From Nitrobacteraceae bacterium AZCC 1564 (GTDB lineage: Bacteria > Pseudomonadota > Alphaproteobacteria > Rhizobiales > Xanthobacteraceae), in contig JBAGRR010000001.1 in assembly GCA_036924835.1 (NCBI GenBank), positions 4,479,001-4,543,000 of the forward strand: 64,000 bases of DNA, given 5' to 3'. Shown here piece by piece: positions 26,092 through 34,464 of the stretch. The notes under the pieces were generated by a model. The model was not told the DNA's origin. It searched no databases and saw only the letters and a list, made by a program, of their open reading frames with translations. Numbering within the stretch: position 1 is the stretch's first letter; each line of letters opens with the position of its first letter. Position numbers and translations under genes: made by a program.

Positions 26092-28152
26092 ATGGGCTGG
26101 TTGATGGGCTGGTTCAAGGGTGCTGGGGCACCGAAGCAGACAAGGGTGGGCTTGCTTTCAAACCTGAGGTTTCGAGCAAAAATCATGCTCGGCTTTGCTG
26201 TCGTGCTTGGCATTTCCGCCATCAACATGGGCGTTGCGTATTTCGGCTTTGAACGCATTTCGACCGGCGTACAATCCTACCAGGGCATCGTGGCGGAGAC
26301 AGACGGCGCTCGTGATATCGACCGCGAATTGACGGCCTATCAGTTGCTTGCCCGCTACTATGCGGTCACCGGCGCAGAGGCGGATGAAAAAGCGGCTCGC
26401 GCGGCGGAAGCACAGCTTGGCAAGGCAATTGAGCGCGCAGCAAAAGTCGCGAGCGGCGAAAACCGCGAAAAGATCCAGAGGCTGTCTGAAAAGTTCAACG
26501 AGTTCGCCAAGCTGTTCGCAAACGTCGTTCAGCTCAAGAACGAGAACGCGTCCCTTGCATCGAACCAGTTGCTGCGGGTCGGAAACACCTTGCGGTACAA
26601 GTTTGATGACCTTGCAGACACCGCGGTTCTTGCCGGTCTGGATGTCCTGCAGTCAACCGTGAAAGAGCTTGCGACACAGTCGGCAGCAATTACTGCGACT
26701 GTCAGCAACTTCGTCGCCAGACCCGAGAGGGCCGTGGCAAGCAGTGCATCTGCCCGCATGCAGATGCTCAAGAACAGCATTGCGTCGGTGAATGTCGGGG
26801 ATAGCAAGCTGGCTCCCAAGGTCAAGGAGATCACCGAACAGCTTAGTGCCTATCAGGCCAGTTTCGGAAAGTTCGTTGAGAATACGGCGACCGTCGATGA
26901 GCTGACGGCGAAGATGAATGATGCAGCCGCGGCAATCACCCAGGAGGCGCAGACCGTCAAGGAAGGGCTCTTTGCCCGGCAGACCAAGCTCGCAAGCGAA
27001 TCCGCGTCGGCGGCGCACAACACTGGAAACTTCGTCACGTATCTCGGTCTCGGTGGTCTCGTTCTCGGAGCCATCCTCGCGATGACGCTCGGAGCCGGTA
27101 TTTCGCGTCCGATGGTCGGCATGTGTGCCGCGATGCGCGAACTCGCAGGCGGAAATTTCGACGTCGTTCTGCCCGGGCTTGGCCGCAAGGATGAGATCGG
27201 CGAGATGGCCAGCGCCGTGGAAGAGTTCAAGACACGTGCAATCGAGCGGGCGGAACGCGATGCGGCGGAACGTGAGGCTCAAAACAAGGCCGCCAGCGAT
27301 GTCCGAAGCGCAGAGCTTCGTCGGTTTGCGGACAATTTCGAACAGGCCGTCGGTAGCATCGTGTCGAGCGTTTCGTCATCGGCCAGCCAGCTCGAAACTT
27401 CTGCGACGACGATGACGCGAACAGTCGAAGCGGCCCAGGAACTGTCGGGCAGGGTGGCCGGCGCGTCCGAAGAGGCCTCGGCCAACGTCCAGTCGGTTGC
27501 GGCTGCAACGGAAGAGCTGTCGACGTCGGTTCATGAGATCGGACGGCAGGTCAAGGAATCCAGCCGTATTGCCGCGGAAGCAGTCGCTCAGGCTGAACAG
27601 ACCGACGCGCGGATTATGAAGCTATCGCATGCAGCCCAGCAGATCGGTGAAGTGGTCAAGCTGATCACCGCCATTGCCGAGCAGACCAACCTGCTGGCGC
27701 TGAATGCAACGATCGAAGCCGCCAGAGCTGGTGAAGCCGGACGCGGGTTCGCCGTCGTGGCATCGGAAGTCAAATCGCTTGCGAGTCAGACCGCTAAAGC
27801 AACCGACGAGATCTCGTCTCATATCGCCGGGATGCAGAATGCGACCCAGGAGTCGGTTGCCGCGATCAAGGAGATCGGACAGACCATCGGTCAGATTTCG
27901 AAGATTGCTGGCAATATCGCGGCGTCCATCGAACAGCAAAGCTCGGCCACACAAGAGATCTCCAAGAACGTGCAAAGCGCGGCTGCCGGCACCCACGAGA
28001 TTGCCGAAAGCATCTCGGAGGTGAACCGCGGCACGAGCGAGACCGGCATCGCCTCAGGCGAGGTGCTGAACTCGGCCCAAACGCTTGCTGTGGAAAGCAC
28101 GCGGCTTCGTCAGGAGCTTGATCGCTTCATGGCGAATATCCGCGCAGCCTGA
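26092..28152 (+). CDS. Methyl-accepting chemotaxis protein
   Basis: About 686 residues from the ATG at 26092, preceded by GGGGGA; an ATG at 26065 is in frame but has no ribosome site. Membrane helices lie near 31-52 and 313-337, with a helical periplasmic sensor domain between them of 4HB/HBM type. A HAMP domain follows ([35 protein letters not shown]), and the signalling hairpin tip lies near 525-560 ([29 protein letters not shown]). No CheR-binding pentapeptide is seen at the C-terminus. The ligand is unknown; its setting among uptake systems suggests an organic acid. Confidence 0.92.
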   Translation: MGWLMGWFKGAGAPKQTRVGLLSNLRFRAKIMLGFAVVLGISAINMGVAYFGFERISTGVQSYQGIVAETDGARDIDRELTAYQLLARYYAVTGAEADEKAARAAEAQLGKAIERAAKVASGENREKIQRLSEKFNEFAKLFANVVQLKNENASLASNQLLRVGNTLRYKFDDLADTAVLAGLDVLQSTVKELATQSAAITATVSNFVARPERAVASSASARMQMLKNSIASVNVGDSKLAPKVKEITEQLSAYQASFGKFVENTATVDELTAKMNDAAAAITQEAQTVKEGLFARQTKLASESASAAHNTGNFVTYLGLGGLVLGAILAMTLGAGISRPMVGMCAAMRELAGGNFDVVLPGLGRKDEIGEMASAVEEFKTRAIERAERDAAEREAQNKAASDVRSAELRRFADNFEQAVGSIVSSVSSSASQLETSATTMTRTVEAAQELSGRVAGASEEASANVQSVAAATEELSTSVHEIGRQVKESSRIAAEAVAQAEQTDARIMKLSHAAQQIGEVVKLITAIAEQTNLLALNATIEAARAGEAGRGFAVVASEVKSLASQTAKATDEISSHIAGMQNATQESVAAIKEIGQTIGQISKIAGNIAASIEQQSSATQEISKNVQSAAAGTHEIAESISEVNRGTSETGIASGEVLNSAQTLAVESTRLRQELDRFMANIRAA

Positions 28153-28161
28153 CGATACCTG

Positions 28162-28186
28162 ACGCCGGGCCTTTGATGCCCGGCGT
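28162..28186 (+). terminator. Hairpin terminator after chemoreceptor gene
   Basis: ACGCCGGGC (28162-28170) and GCCCGGCGT (28178-28186) form a perfect 9-bp GC-rich stem with a 7-nt loop, 10 nt after the chemoreceptor stop. The following bases GTCCGGCGTTCTG lack a U-tract, so it may need help to terminate. Confidence 0.5.
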
Positions 28187-28326
28187 GTCCGGCGTTCTGC
28201 CGGTGGATGCATCAAAGTAAATGTGCTTATACCTGGAACGTCGCCGGCCTGCCGGCGGCGTTTCGGGCGTTCGCGATGTGGCTTCCTGCCTCTGACTGGC
28301 GTCCTTGGTCAACAGAGCGGGGTCGC

Positions 28327-29229
28327 ATGGATAAAGTCGTCGGTGTTGTCGGCATTGGAATTATGGGCACGGCCATGGCGCGCAATTTGCGCCAGGCGGG
28401 TTTCATGGTTGTCGGATATGACCCGGTTCCCGCCGCGTGCGCACGTTTGCAGGAGACGGGTGGCCAGGTGCTGAGCTCCCCGCGCGCGGTGGCGGAAGCA
28501 GCTCCAATTATTCTGATGTCGCTTCCGAATGCGGGGGCACTGACGGACACCATCAGTGGTGCTGACGGCATCGCCGGTGCGGCCGGGACGGGCCAGATCG
28601 TCATCGAATGTTCGACGCTGCCGATGGATATCAAGCGCGCCGCCCTCGATGCCATGGAGAAGGGCGGCAAGATCCTGCTCGATTGTCCGATCAGCGGCAC
28701 GGGCGCCCAAGCCGTCAACAAGGACCTGGTCATTCTCGGCAGCGGCGACAAGGCGGCATTCGACCGCTGTGCCGATATCTTCGCCGGCATGTCGCGCGTT
28801 CAGCACTATCTCGGGCCCTTCGGCCACGGCAGCGTAATGAAGTATATCGCCAATCATCTCGTCACGATCCATAACGTGGCGGCGGCGGAAGCGATGGTGC
28901 TCGGCATGAAAGCCGGGATCGATCCGGGCGTTGTCTACAACACGCTTGCCGACAGCGCGGGAACGTCGCGCATGTTCCAGATGCGCGGGCCTTTGATGCG
29001 CGATGAAAACTACGATGTGCCGACGGCAACGATCCGGATGCAGCTCAAGGACATCTCCATCATCGACGCTTTTGCAGCCGATCTTGATTGTGCCTTGCCG
29101 GTCTATGCCGCGGCGTCCCAGATCTATCACGCCGGTGCCGCGCTCGGGCGCAGGGAGCAGGACACGGCCGCCGTCTGTGCCGTGCTCGAGACAATGCACG
29201 GATTCGACCGGAAGAAGCCTGCGTCGTAA
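28327..29229 (+). CDS. NAD(P)-dependent beta-hydroxyacid dehydrogenase (3-hydroxyisobutyrate dehydrogenase family)
   Basis: 300 residues from the ATG at 28327; a longer frame from 28207 adds 40 residues before the Rossmann start and is unlikely. The nucleotide fold begins at once with VVGVVGIGIMGTAMARNLRQAGF. The substrate motif is LLDCPISGTGAQAVNKDL near residue 118, and the catalytic Lys lies in GSVMKYIANHLVTIHNVAAAEAM near residue 170. Members oxidize 3-hydroxyisobutyrate, tartronate semialdehyde (reduction) or similar acids. It precedes the BKACE gene by 59 nt and may act on the same route. Confidence 0.88.
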   Translation: MDKVVGVVGIGIMGTAMARNLRQAGFMVVGYDPVPAACARLQETGGQVLSSPRAVAEAAPIILMSLPNAGALTDTISGADGIAGAAGTGQIVIECSTLPMDIKRAALDAMEKGGKILLDCPISGTGAQAVNKDLVILGSGDKAAFDRCADIFAGMSRVQHYLGPFGHGSVMKYIANHLVTIHNVAAAEAMVLGMKAGIDPGVVYNTLADSAGTSRMFQMRGPLMRDENYDVPTATIRMQLKDISIIDAFAADLDCALPVYAAASQIYHAGAALGRREQDTAAVCAVLETMHGFDRKKPAS

Positions 29230-29288
29230 CGCGCAAGGCTTCTCAACCAATCTCATCCTGATTTTATAGCTTATGGAGACAAGCCAAT

Positions 29289-30122
29289 ATGGCTGATCTG
29301 GCAATCATGGTCGCGCCGAACGGCGCTCGTAAAGGCCATGCTGACCACCCCAATCTTCCGATCACCATCGAAGCCACGGTGAAGGATGCGCTCGAATGCC
29401 AGGCCGCTGGTGCACAAGCCATTCACCTGCATGTGCGTGACGATCAGGGCAGGCACACACTCGATGCATCGCGTTACCTCGTGGCAACGGATGCGGTGCG
29501 GAAAGCGGCGGGGCCGGACTTTCCCGTTCAAATCACCACTGAAGCCGTGGGCATGTTCAAGCCGCATGAGCAAATTGCCGTCGTCAAGGCCGTGAAGCCA
29601 GAGGCTGTCAGCATCGCGACGAAGGAGTTGATTCCGGATGCGAGTGAGGAGGCTGCGGCTGCGGAGCTCTACCGCTGGGCTTACGATAACAAGATCGCCG
29701 TGCAGCACATCGTCTACGCGGCAAAGGAGTTCGATCATCTGCTCGATCTGATGAAGCGCGGCATTGTTCCGGGAGAACGCCATTCGGTCATCTTTCCGCT
29801 CGGACGCTATGCGAGCGATCAGGAAAGTGACCCGGCGGAACTCGTGCCGTTCGTCGCCAAGGTTCAGGACAGTGGCGGCGCGGCTCGGTTCGATTGGTGG
29901 GTCTGCGCGTTCGGGGCGTCGGAAACGTCGTCGCTAGTCGCTACCGCAGCACTCGGTGGGCATTGCCGCATCGGCTTTGAGAACAGCTTCATCAATTCCG
30001 ATGGCAGCCGGGCGGCAAGCAATGCGGAACGTATCAAGGACCTGTGCGCTGGGCTCCACGGCATCCGCCGGTCGCGTTCCTCGCGGGCTAATATCATGCG
30101 GGCGCTTGGCAAGCCTGACTAG
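29289..30122 (+). CDS. BKACE-family beta-keto acid cleavage enzyme (3-keto-5-aminohexanoate cleavage-like)
   Basis: 277 residues of the DUF849/BKACE TIM barrel. The zinc-type motif QAIHLHVRDDQGRHTLD lies near residue 44, then a conserved FPVQITTEAVGMF, a strand with AVSIATKEL, and a late GHCRIGFENSF. BKACE enzymes condense a beta-keto acid with acetyl-CoA, releasing acetoacetate and a new CoA ester. The acid is usually set by residues I cannot rank here. GGAGAC precedes the start. The TAG stop is provided by the CTAG end of repeat E6. Confidence 0.88.
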   Translation: MADLAIMVAPNGARKGHADHPNLPITIEATVKDALECQAAGAQAIHLHVRDDQGRHTLDASRYLVATDAVRKAAGPDFPVQITTEAVGMFKPHEQIAVVKAVKPEAVSIATKELIPDASEEAAAAELYRWAYDNKIAVQHIVYAAKEFDHLLDLMKRGIVPGERHSVIFPLGRYASDQESDPAELVPFVAKVQDSGGAARFDWWVCAFGASETSSLVATAALGGHCRIGFENSFINSDGSRAASNAERIKDLCAGLHGIRRSRSSRANIMRALGKPD

Positions 30123-30194
30123 TGGTTCGATTCTAACATTTGCTTCCCGTTTCCGCGGATGCCTTTGCAAATGTTAGAATCAAAGAACCACTAG
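30119..30194. repeat. Long hairpin element E6
   Basis: Outer arms CTAGTGGTTC (30119-30128) and GAACCACTAG (30185-30194), inner 15-bp arms GATTCTAACATTTGC (30129-30143) and 30167-30181, AAA bulge on the right (30182-30184), loop 23 nt. The first CTAG contains the stop codon of the BKACE gene. Confidence 0.92.
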
Positions 30195-30207
30195 CAAATA
30201 TAAGCTG

Positions 30208-30286
30208 CTAGTGGAGCTTAGGATTTGACATTCGCCGAATGAACCCGCTGCGAGCCCGGTAGCGAATGTCAAATCCGCTCCACTAG
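30208..30286. repeat. Long hairpin element E7
   Basis: Outer arms CTAGTGGAGC (30208-30217) and GCTCCACTAG (30277-30286), TTA bulge on the left (30218-30220), inner 15-bp arms GGATTTGACATTCGC (30221-30235) and 30262-30276, loop 26 nt. The stem closely matches E4. Pairs with E6 across a 13-nt spacer. Confidence 0.92.
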
Positions 30287-30411
30287 GGTAAGGTGAATCA
30301 AGCCTTTCTGAACGTGCACAAAAATTGAGCTGATGGCCGGCAATGTGCCGCACGAAGTTTGTGCGGTGCATCGTTGGCCATTTTGCTTGCATTCCCGTCT
30401 GTATCGCATTA

Positions 30412-30427
30412 TTTATCAGGTGATAAA
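30412..30427. promoter_or_regulatory. Operator palindrome TTTATCA-GG-TGATAAA
   Basis: A 14-of-16 symmetric site 36 bp before the VOC start codon. Its core TTATC-N4-GATAA recurs at 46480-46493 and, with one mismatch, at 37721-37734, each time before an operon start. The TetR protein at the end of this operon (32783-33484) is the simplest candidate to bind it. Confidence 0.6.
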
Positions 30428-30462
30428 ATAAGCGATGTCCGCTAACGTCTGGGAGTGCAGGT

Positions 30463-30972
30463 ATGAAAGTCCTCGGCTTTAATCATCTGTCTATTGGTGC
30501 CAAAGATCTCGAAGAGTCGTCGCGCTTTTATCAGACCGTGCTGGGCATGGAGCTCATTCCGACTTACAATTTCGGTTTCAAAACCAAATATCTTCGCTGC
30601 GGTAATTTGCAGCTTCATCTGTTTGAACTTGAAGACAGTGTTCCCGTTTATCAACATTTCGCGGTCGACGTGGACGATTTCCATGCGATTTACGAGAAGG
30701 CAAAAGCCCTCGGCGTCCTTGATTCCAAGGCGTTCCGTAATCCGGTGAATGAGTTGCCGGATGGTTGCGTGCAGATGTACCTGCGCGATCCCGCAGGCAA
30801 CCTGGTCGAGATTGATTGGCCTGATGTGACGACGCTCGACCGTTCACGGATTCCGGAAATGAAGCTTTTGTCCGAGTTCGCCACGCAGGACGATGAGGGG
30901 CTGAAGGCGTCTCTTTATCTCGACCGTCCGCAGATGAAGCCGGACCTTGCGAAAAAGAACGCTGCGCGCTGA
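30463..30972 (+). CDS. VOC-family (glyoxalase/bleomycin resistance/extradiol-type) protein
   Basis: 169 residues with one VOC module of about 125 residues: GFNHLSIGAKDLEESSRFYQTVLGM at the N-terminus (metal His at residue 6), LQLHLFELED with a second His, VDVDDFHAIYEKAKALG, and YLRDPAGNLVEIDWPD with the C-terminal metal Glu. The family includes glyoxalases, fosfomycin-resistance enzymes and ring-cleaving dioxygenases. GGGAGTGCAGG precedes the ATG. It opens an operon with a two-component flavin monooxygenase and a TetR regulator, so a lyase or dioxygenase step on a hydroxylated substrate is plausible. Confidence 0.85.
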   Translation: MKVLGFNHLSIGAKDLEESSRFYQTVLGMELIPTYNFGFKTKYLRCGNLQLHLFELEDSVPVYQHFAVDVDDFHAIYEKAKALGVLDSKAFRNPVNELPDGCVQMYLRDPAGNLVEIDWPDVTTLDRSRIPEMKLLSEFATQDDEGLKASLYLDRPQMKPDLAKKNAAR

Positions 30973-30989
30973 GGCTCAAGGAGAGGCTG

Positions 30990-32216
30990 ATGTCAGGGAC
31001 CATTCATAAGCTCGATCTCGATCGGCGCTCAAGCGGCCAAGACGCCGCATATGCCGAAATGCTCGAGCGCGCCCACGCCCTCGTTCCGAAGCTGCGTGAA
31101 CGGGCTTCCGTCACCGAAGAGATGCGGCGGCTGCCGCCCGAGACCGAGCGCGAGCTTCACGACGCCGGGCTGTTCCGCATTCTCCAGCCCAAGCGTGTCG
31201 GCGGATCGGAATTTGATTACGTGGCACTGGTGGATTTCGCTGACGTCATTGCGTTGGCCGATGCTTCAGTTGCCTGGAACCTCGTCAATCTTGCGAGTCA
31301 TCACTGGATGCTCGGCATGTTCGACAAGCGTGCGCAGGACCTGATCTGGAACGAGGACGTCAATACGCTCATCGCGTCGTCCTTCATTTTCCCGGCAGGC
31401 CGCGCCAAGAAGGTCGCAGGCGGTTACACCCTCTCGGGCCGCTGGCCGTTCTCGTCGGGCGTCAACTCCAGCACCTGGAATATGCTTGCCGGCATCGTCT
31501 CATCCGATGACGATGCGGATGGCGTCGAGTACCGCATCTTCCTCCTCAAGCAGGATGATTACAGGATCATCGACACCTGGAATTCGACGGGCCTGAGGGG
31601 CACGGGATCGAACGACGTCGAAGCCAAGGACGTGTTCGTTCCGGATCACATGACGCTGGCGGTGCGGGATGTCGCTGGCGGCCCGACGCCGGGAAGCGCC
31701 GTGAATCCCGGCGCTCTCTACGCATTGCCTGTGTTCGCACTGTTTGCCTTCGTTCTGTCAGGCGCAGGCCTTGGCAACGCCCAGGCCTGTCTCGACGATT
31801 ATGTCGATATCGCGAAACATCGCGCCTCGACCTACAACCGCGCCAAGCTTGGCGATTTGCAGACGACGCAGATCAAGATCGCTGAAGCCTCGGCCAAGAT
31901 CGACGCGGCGCGGATGATCATGCGCCGCACGTGTATCGATGCCATGGCGGATGCGCGGCGGGGGTACATTCCCAAGCTTCCCGAGAAAACGCGTTATCGG
32001 CGCGACGGCGCTTTCAGCGTCAATCTTTGCACCGAAGCAGTTTCGCTGCTGTTTGCGGCCAGCGGTGCGCGCGGGCTTTACACGATTGGCGCGCTCCAGC
32101 GCCAATTCCGCGATGCACATGCCATCAACGCGCACATCGCCTTCAGCTTCGATGCGGCAGGAACGAATTATGGCCGCGTGGCGCTCGATCTTCCCTCCGA
32201 AAACCTGACGTTGTGA
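30990..32216 (+). CDS. Flavin-dependent monooxygenase, acyl-CoA dehydrogenase fold (HsaA/DszC-like)
   Basis: 408 residues of acyl-CoA-dehydrogenase fold, but of the oxygenase branch: LFRILQPKRVGGSEFDYVALVDFADVIALADASVAWNLVNLASHHWML near residues 65-110, SGRWPFSSGVNSSTWN near residue 150, and a C-terminal HN...AHIAFSFDAAGTNYGRVALDL. There is no CoA-type catalytic Glu that I can recognize. Such proteins use reduced FMN/FAD from a partner to hydroxylate aromatics or oxidize N or S atoms. The next gene encodes that partner reductase. It starts 17 nt after the VOC gene. Confidence 0.86.
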   Translation: MSGTIHKLDLDRRSSGQDAAYAEMLERAHALVPKLRERASVTEEMRRLPPETERELHDAGLFRILQPKRVGGSEFDYVALVDFADVIALADASVAWNLVNLASHHWMLGMFDKRAQDLIWNEDVNTLIASSFIFPAGRAKKVAGGYTLSGRWPFSSGVNSSTWNMLAGIVSSDDDADGVEYRIFLLKQDDYRIIDTWNSTGLRGTGSNDVEAKDVFVPDHMTLAVRDVAGGPTPGSAVNPGALYALPVFALFAFVLSGAGLGNAQACLDDYVDIAKHRASTYNRAKLGDLQTTQIKIAEASAKIDAARMIMRRTCIDAMADARRGYIPKLPEKTRYRRDGAFSVNLCTEAVSLLFAASGARGLYTIGALQRQFRDAHAINAHIAFSFDAAGTNYGRVALDLPSENLTL

Positions 32217-32227
32217 GGGCGCAGCGG

Positions 32228-32767
32228 ATGGCAGTAAAACCCCAACATCCGACCGAACATGGAAACGAACTGGCGAGCGATAGCTCGTCGATCGATCCGA
32301 GGGATTTCCGCAACGCGCTGGGGTCTTACGCAACAGGTGTGACCGTGATCACCGCCGCCGCGGAGGACGGCACACTGGCGGGGCTCACCTGCAATTCCTT
32401 TGCCTCGGTGTCACTCAACCCGCCGCTGGTGCTCTGGAGCCTCGTGACCTATTCGCCAAGCATGAGCGTTTTCCAGAACGCGAGCCATTTCGCGATCAAT
32501 GTTCTGGGGGCGTCCCAGCAGGCGCTCGCCAGGCAGTTTGCAACCCCGTCCGACGACAAGTTCGCCGGGGTGAGCTGGCGGCCGGGTCTGGGCAATGCGC
32601 CGGTGCTGGCCAACGCGGTTGCAACATTCGAATGCCGCAACGCCGACCGTTATTACGGGGGCGACCACGTAATTTTTCTTGGTGCTGTCGAAAGCTATGC
32701 TTACAACCGTACCGAACCGCTGCTGTTCGCGCAGGGCAGGTTCGGGCACTTTCTTTCCGGGGCATAA
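32228..32767 (+). CDS. Flavin reductase (HpaC/RutF-like)
   Basis: 179 residues from the ATG at 32228; earlier in-frame starts would overlap the monooxygenase by nearly 300 nt. The flavin_reduct domain is clear: DPRDFRNALGSYATGVTVITA, GLTCNSFASVSLNPPLVLWSL, FAINVLGASQQALARQFA and VIFLGAVESYAYNRTEPLLFAQGRFGHF. It reduces FMN or FAD with NAD(P)H and passes it to the oxygenase encoded just upstream. The pair forms a classical two-component monooxygenase. Confidence 0.92.
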   Translation: MAVKPQHPTEHGNELASDSSSIDPRDFRNALGSYATGVTVITAAAEDGTLAGLTCNSFASVSLNPPLVLWSLVTYSPSMSVFQNASHFAINVLGASQQALARQFATPSDDKFAGVSWRPGLGNAPVLANAVATFECRNADRYYGGDHVIFLGAVESYAYNRTEPLLFAQGRFGHFLSGA

Positions 32768-32782
32768 CTTCAACAGGTCTTT

Positions 32783-33484
32783 ATGAAAAAGAAACCATCG
32801 TCGACAGTTGCGCGTGTCAAACAGAAACGACTTTCGCCGGAAGACCGGCGCCAGGAGTTCGTGCGCAAGGCGACGGAGTTCTTTTCGGAGGAGGGCTTTA
32901 ACGGCGGCACCCGCGAACTGGCCCGCCGCCTTGGCGTGACCCAGCCGCTGCTCTATCGCTACTTCCCGAGCAAGGAAGAGCTAATCAAGGAGGTCTATAA
33001 CAAGGTCTACCTTGAGCCGCTCGAGAACGGCTGGGAGAAACTGCTCACCGACCGGTCCCGACCGATCCGGGATCGGCTGGTACAGTTTTACGAGAACTAT
33101 ACCGACGTGATCTTCAGCCGGAAGTGGCTGCGGATCTATCTGTTCTCAGGTCTGAAGGGCCTGGACATCAACCGTTGGTATGTCGGCGTGGTGCGCGACA
33201 AGATCCTCACTCGCATCATCAAGGAATGCCGGCACGAAGCGGGGCTACCAGCACAGAGCAAGCCTTCGGCAGCCGAGCTGGAAATGGCGTGGGTCTTCCA
33301 CGGCGGTATCTTCTATTACGGCGTGCGTCGCTTCATCTACGAGATGCCCGCGCTGCAGGACAAGCACGAGGTCATCGCCAACGCGGTCGACGGCTATCTG
33401 GCCTCGTTTCCGCGTGTAAACGAAAACGGGACCAAACGCACCGTTGCGAAATCAAATCGCCTCAATGCAGCCGCTGACCGCTGA
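32783..33484 (+). CDS. TetR-family transcriptional regulator
   Basis: 233 residues. After a basic start (MKKKPSSTVARVKQKR) the TetR helix-turn-helix runs over residues 20-70: RRQEFVRKATEFFSEEGFNGGTRELARRLGVTQPLLYRYFPSKEELIKEVY. The remaining helical domain would bind the inducer. It ends the VOC/monooxygenase operon and overlaps the 3' end of the opposite Gfo/Idh gene by 33 nt. It is the best candidate for the TTATC-N4-GATAA sites at 30412, 37721 and 46480. Confidence 0.9.
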   Translation: MKKKPSSTVARVKQKRLSPEDRRQEFVRKATEFFSEEGFNGGTRELARRLGVTQPLLYRYFPSKEELIKEVYNKVYLEPLENGWEKLLTDRSRPIRDRLVQFYENYTDVIFSRKWLRIYLFSGLKGLDINRWYVGVVRDKILTRIIKECRHEAGLPAQSKPSAAELEMAWVFHGGIFYYGVRRFIYEMPALQDKHEVIANAVDGYLASFPRVNENGTKRTVAKSNRLNAAADR

Positions 33485-34441
33485 CCTCTGGATCGCCTCG
33501 AACGTCCGCACATTCGCAAGCATCTGCTCGTAAGGCACGGGATACTGTCCCTTGCCCTGTGCTGCGCGGCCAAACGCTTCCAGATTATCGCGTACAGCCG
33601 GATGAGGCTGATAGTACGCCGTCTCCGGAGCCTTATCGCGAAGAACGCGTGTCACATCCCAGCCGGTCGGATTTTCAGGATGGGTCCGGTCGCGGATTTC
33701 CATCCAGCCTTTCGAGCCCAATAGCGCCAGACGGCCCATAAACGGCGTCGCCAGCACAGCATTCAGCGTGGCCGTCGCGCCGCTCTGGAAGCCGATGGTG
33801 ATTGAGAGCGTATCACCATTGGCGAAGTGACTGCCAAGCGTGGCGAGCCGCGCCCAGACATGGGTCGGCTTGCCGAGCATCGAAATCGACAGATCAACCA
33901 GGTGAATGCCGGTGGCGGACAGGGGGCCGGCCGGGTTCACTTCCTTCGACAGGCGCCAGTTATCAGCGGGCAGGTTGAGGAATTTGTCCTGGCTGAAGTT
34001 TCCTTCGAGCACGAGTGCATTGCCGAATTCACCGTCAGCGAGGCGCTTCTGCATTTCGATGACAGCCGGCTCAAAGCGGCGTTCGTGGCCGATGGCAAGC
34101 TGCACCTTCGCCTGATGGACGGCGCCGATGGCACGTTCTGCGTCGGCCGCGGTGGTGCACAGCGGTTTCTCGCAGAACACGTGCCGCCCGGCCTTCGCGG
34201 CGGCTTCGATTTGTCCGGCATGATGGTCCTGCGGCGTGCACAGGATGACAGCCTCGATGTCCTTCCGCGCCAGCGCGTCTTCAAAACGCGGTGCGGTTTC
34301 AAGGCCAAGTTCTGCGGCCTTGGCGCGCATCGGTTCGAGAGGATCAATGCCCAGCACAGGCTTGATGACGTCGCTTGAGGCGAGGCTGCGGGCAATGGTT
34401 TGTCCCCACCAACCCAGCCCGATGATAGCGGCCCGGATCAT
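33452..34441 (-). CDS. Gfo/Idh/MocA-family oxidoreductase
   Basis: 329 residues. The Rossmann motif opens the protein (RAAIIGLGWWGQTIARSLASS), the EKPLCTT motif with its conserved Lys lies near residue 93, and the C-terminal alpha/beta domain follows with GIHLVDLSISMLG near residue 178. Members reduce or oxidize sugars, inositols or other hydroxy compounds with NAD(P). It is first of three minus-strand genes counted from the left (with the deacetylase and the LLM oxidoreductase). The substrate is unknown. The 3' end overlaps the TetR gene. Confidence 0.88.
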   Translation of the reverse strand: MIRAAIIGLGWWGQTIARSLASSDVIKPVLGIDPLEPMRAKAAELGLETAPRFEDALARKDIEAVILCTPQDHHAGQIEAAAKAGRHVFCEKPLCTTAADAERAIGAVHQAKVQLAIGHERRFEPAVIEMQKRLADGEFGNALVLEGNFSQDKFLNLPADNWRLSKEVNPAGPLSATGIHLVDLSISMLGKPTHVWARLATLGSHFANGDTLSITIGFQSGATATLNAVLATPFMGRLALLGSKGWMEIRDRTHPENPTGWDVTRVLRDKAPETAYYQPHPAVRDNLEAFGRAAQGKGQYPVPYEQMLANVRTFEAIQRSAVSGCIEAI

Positions 34442-34464
34442 GTCTTTAATACTCCACCGGAAAA

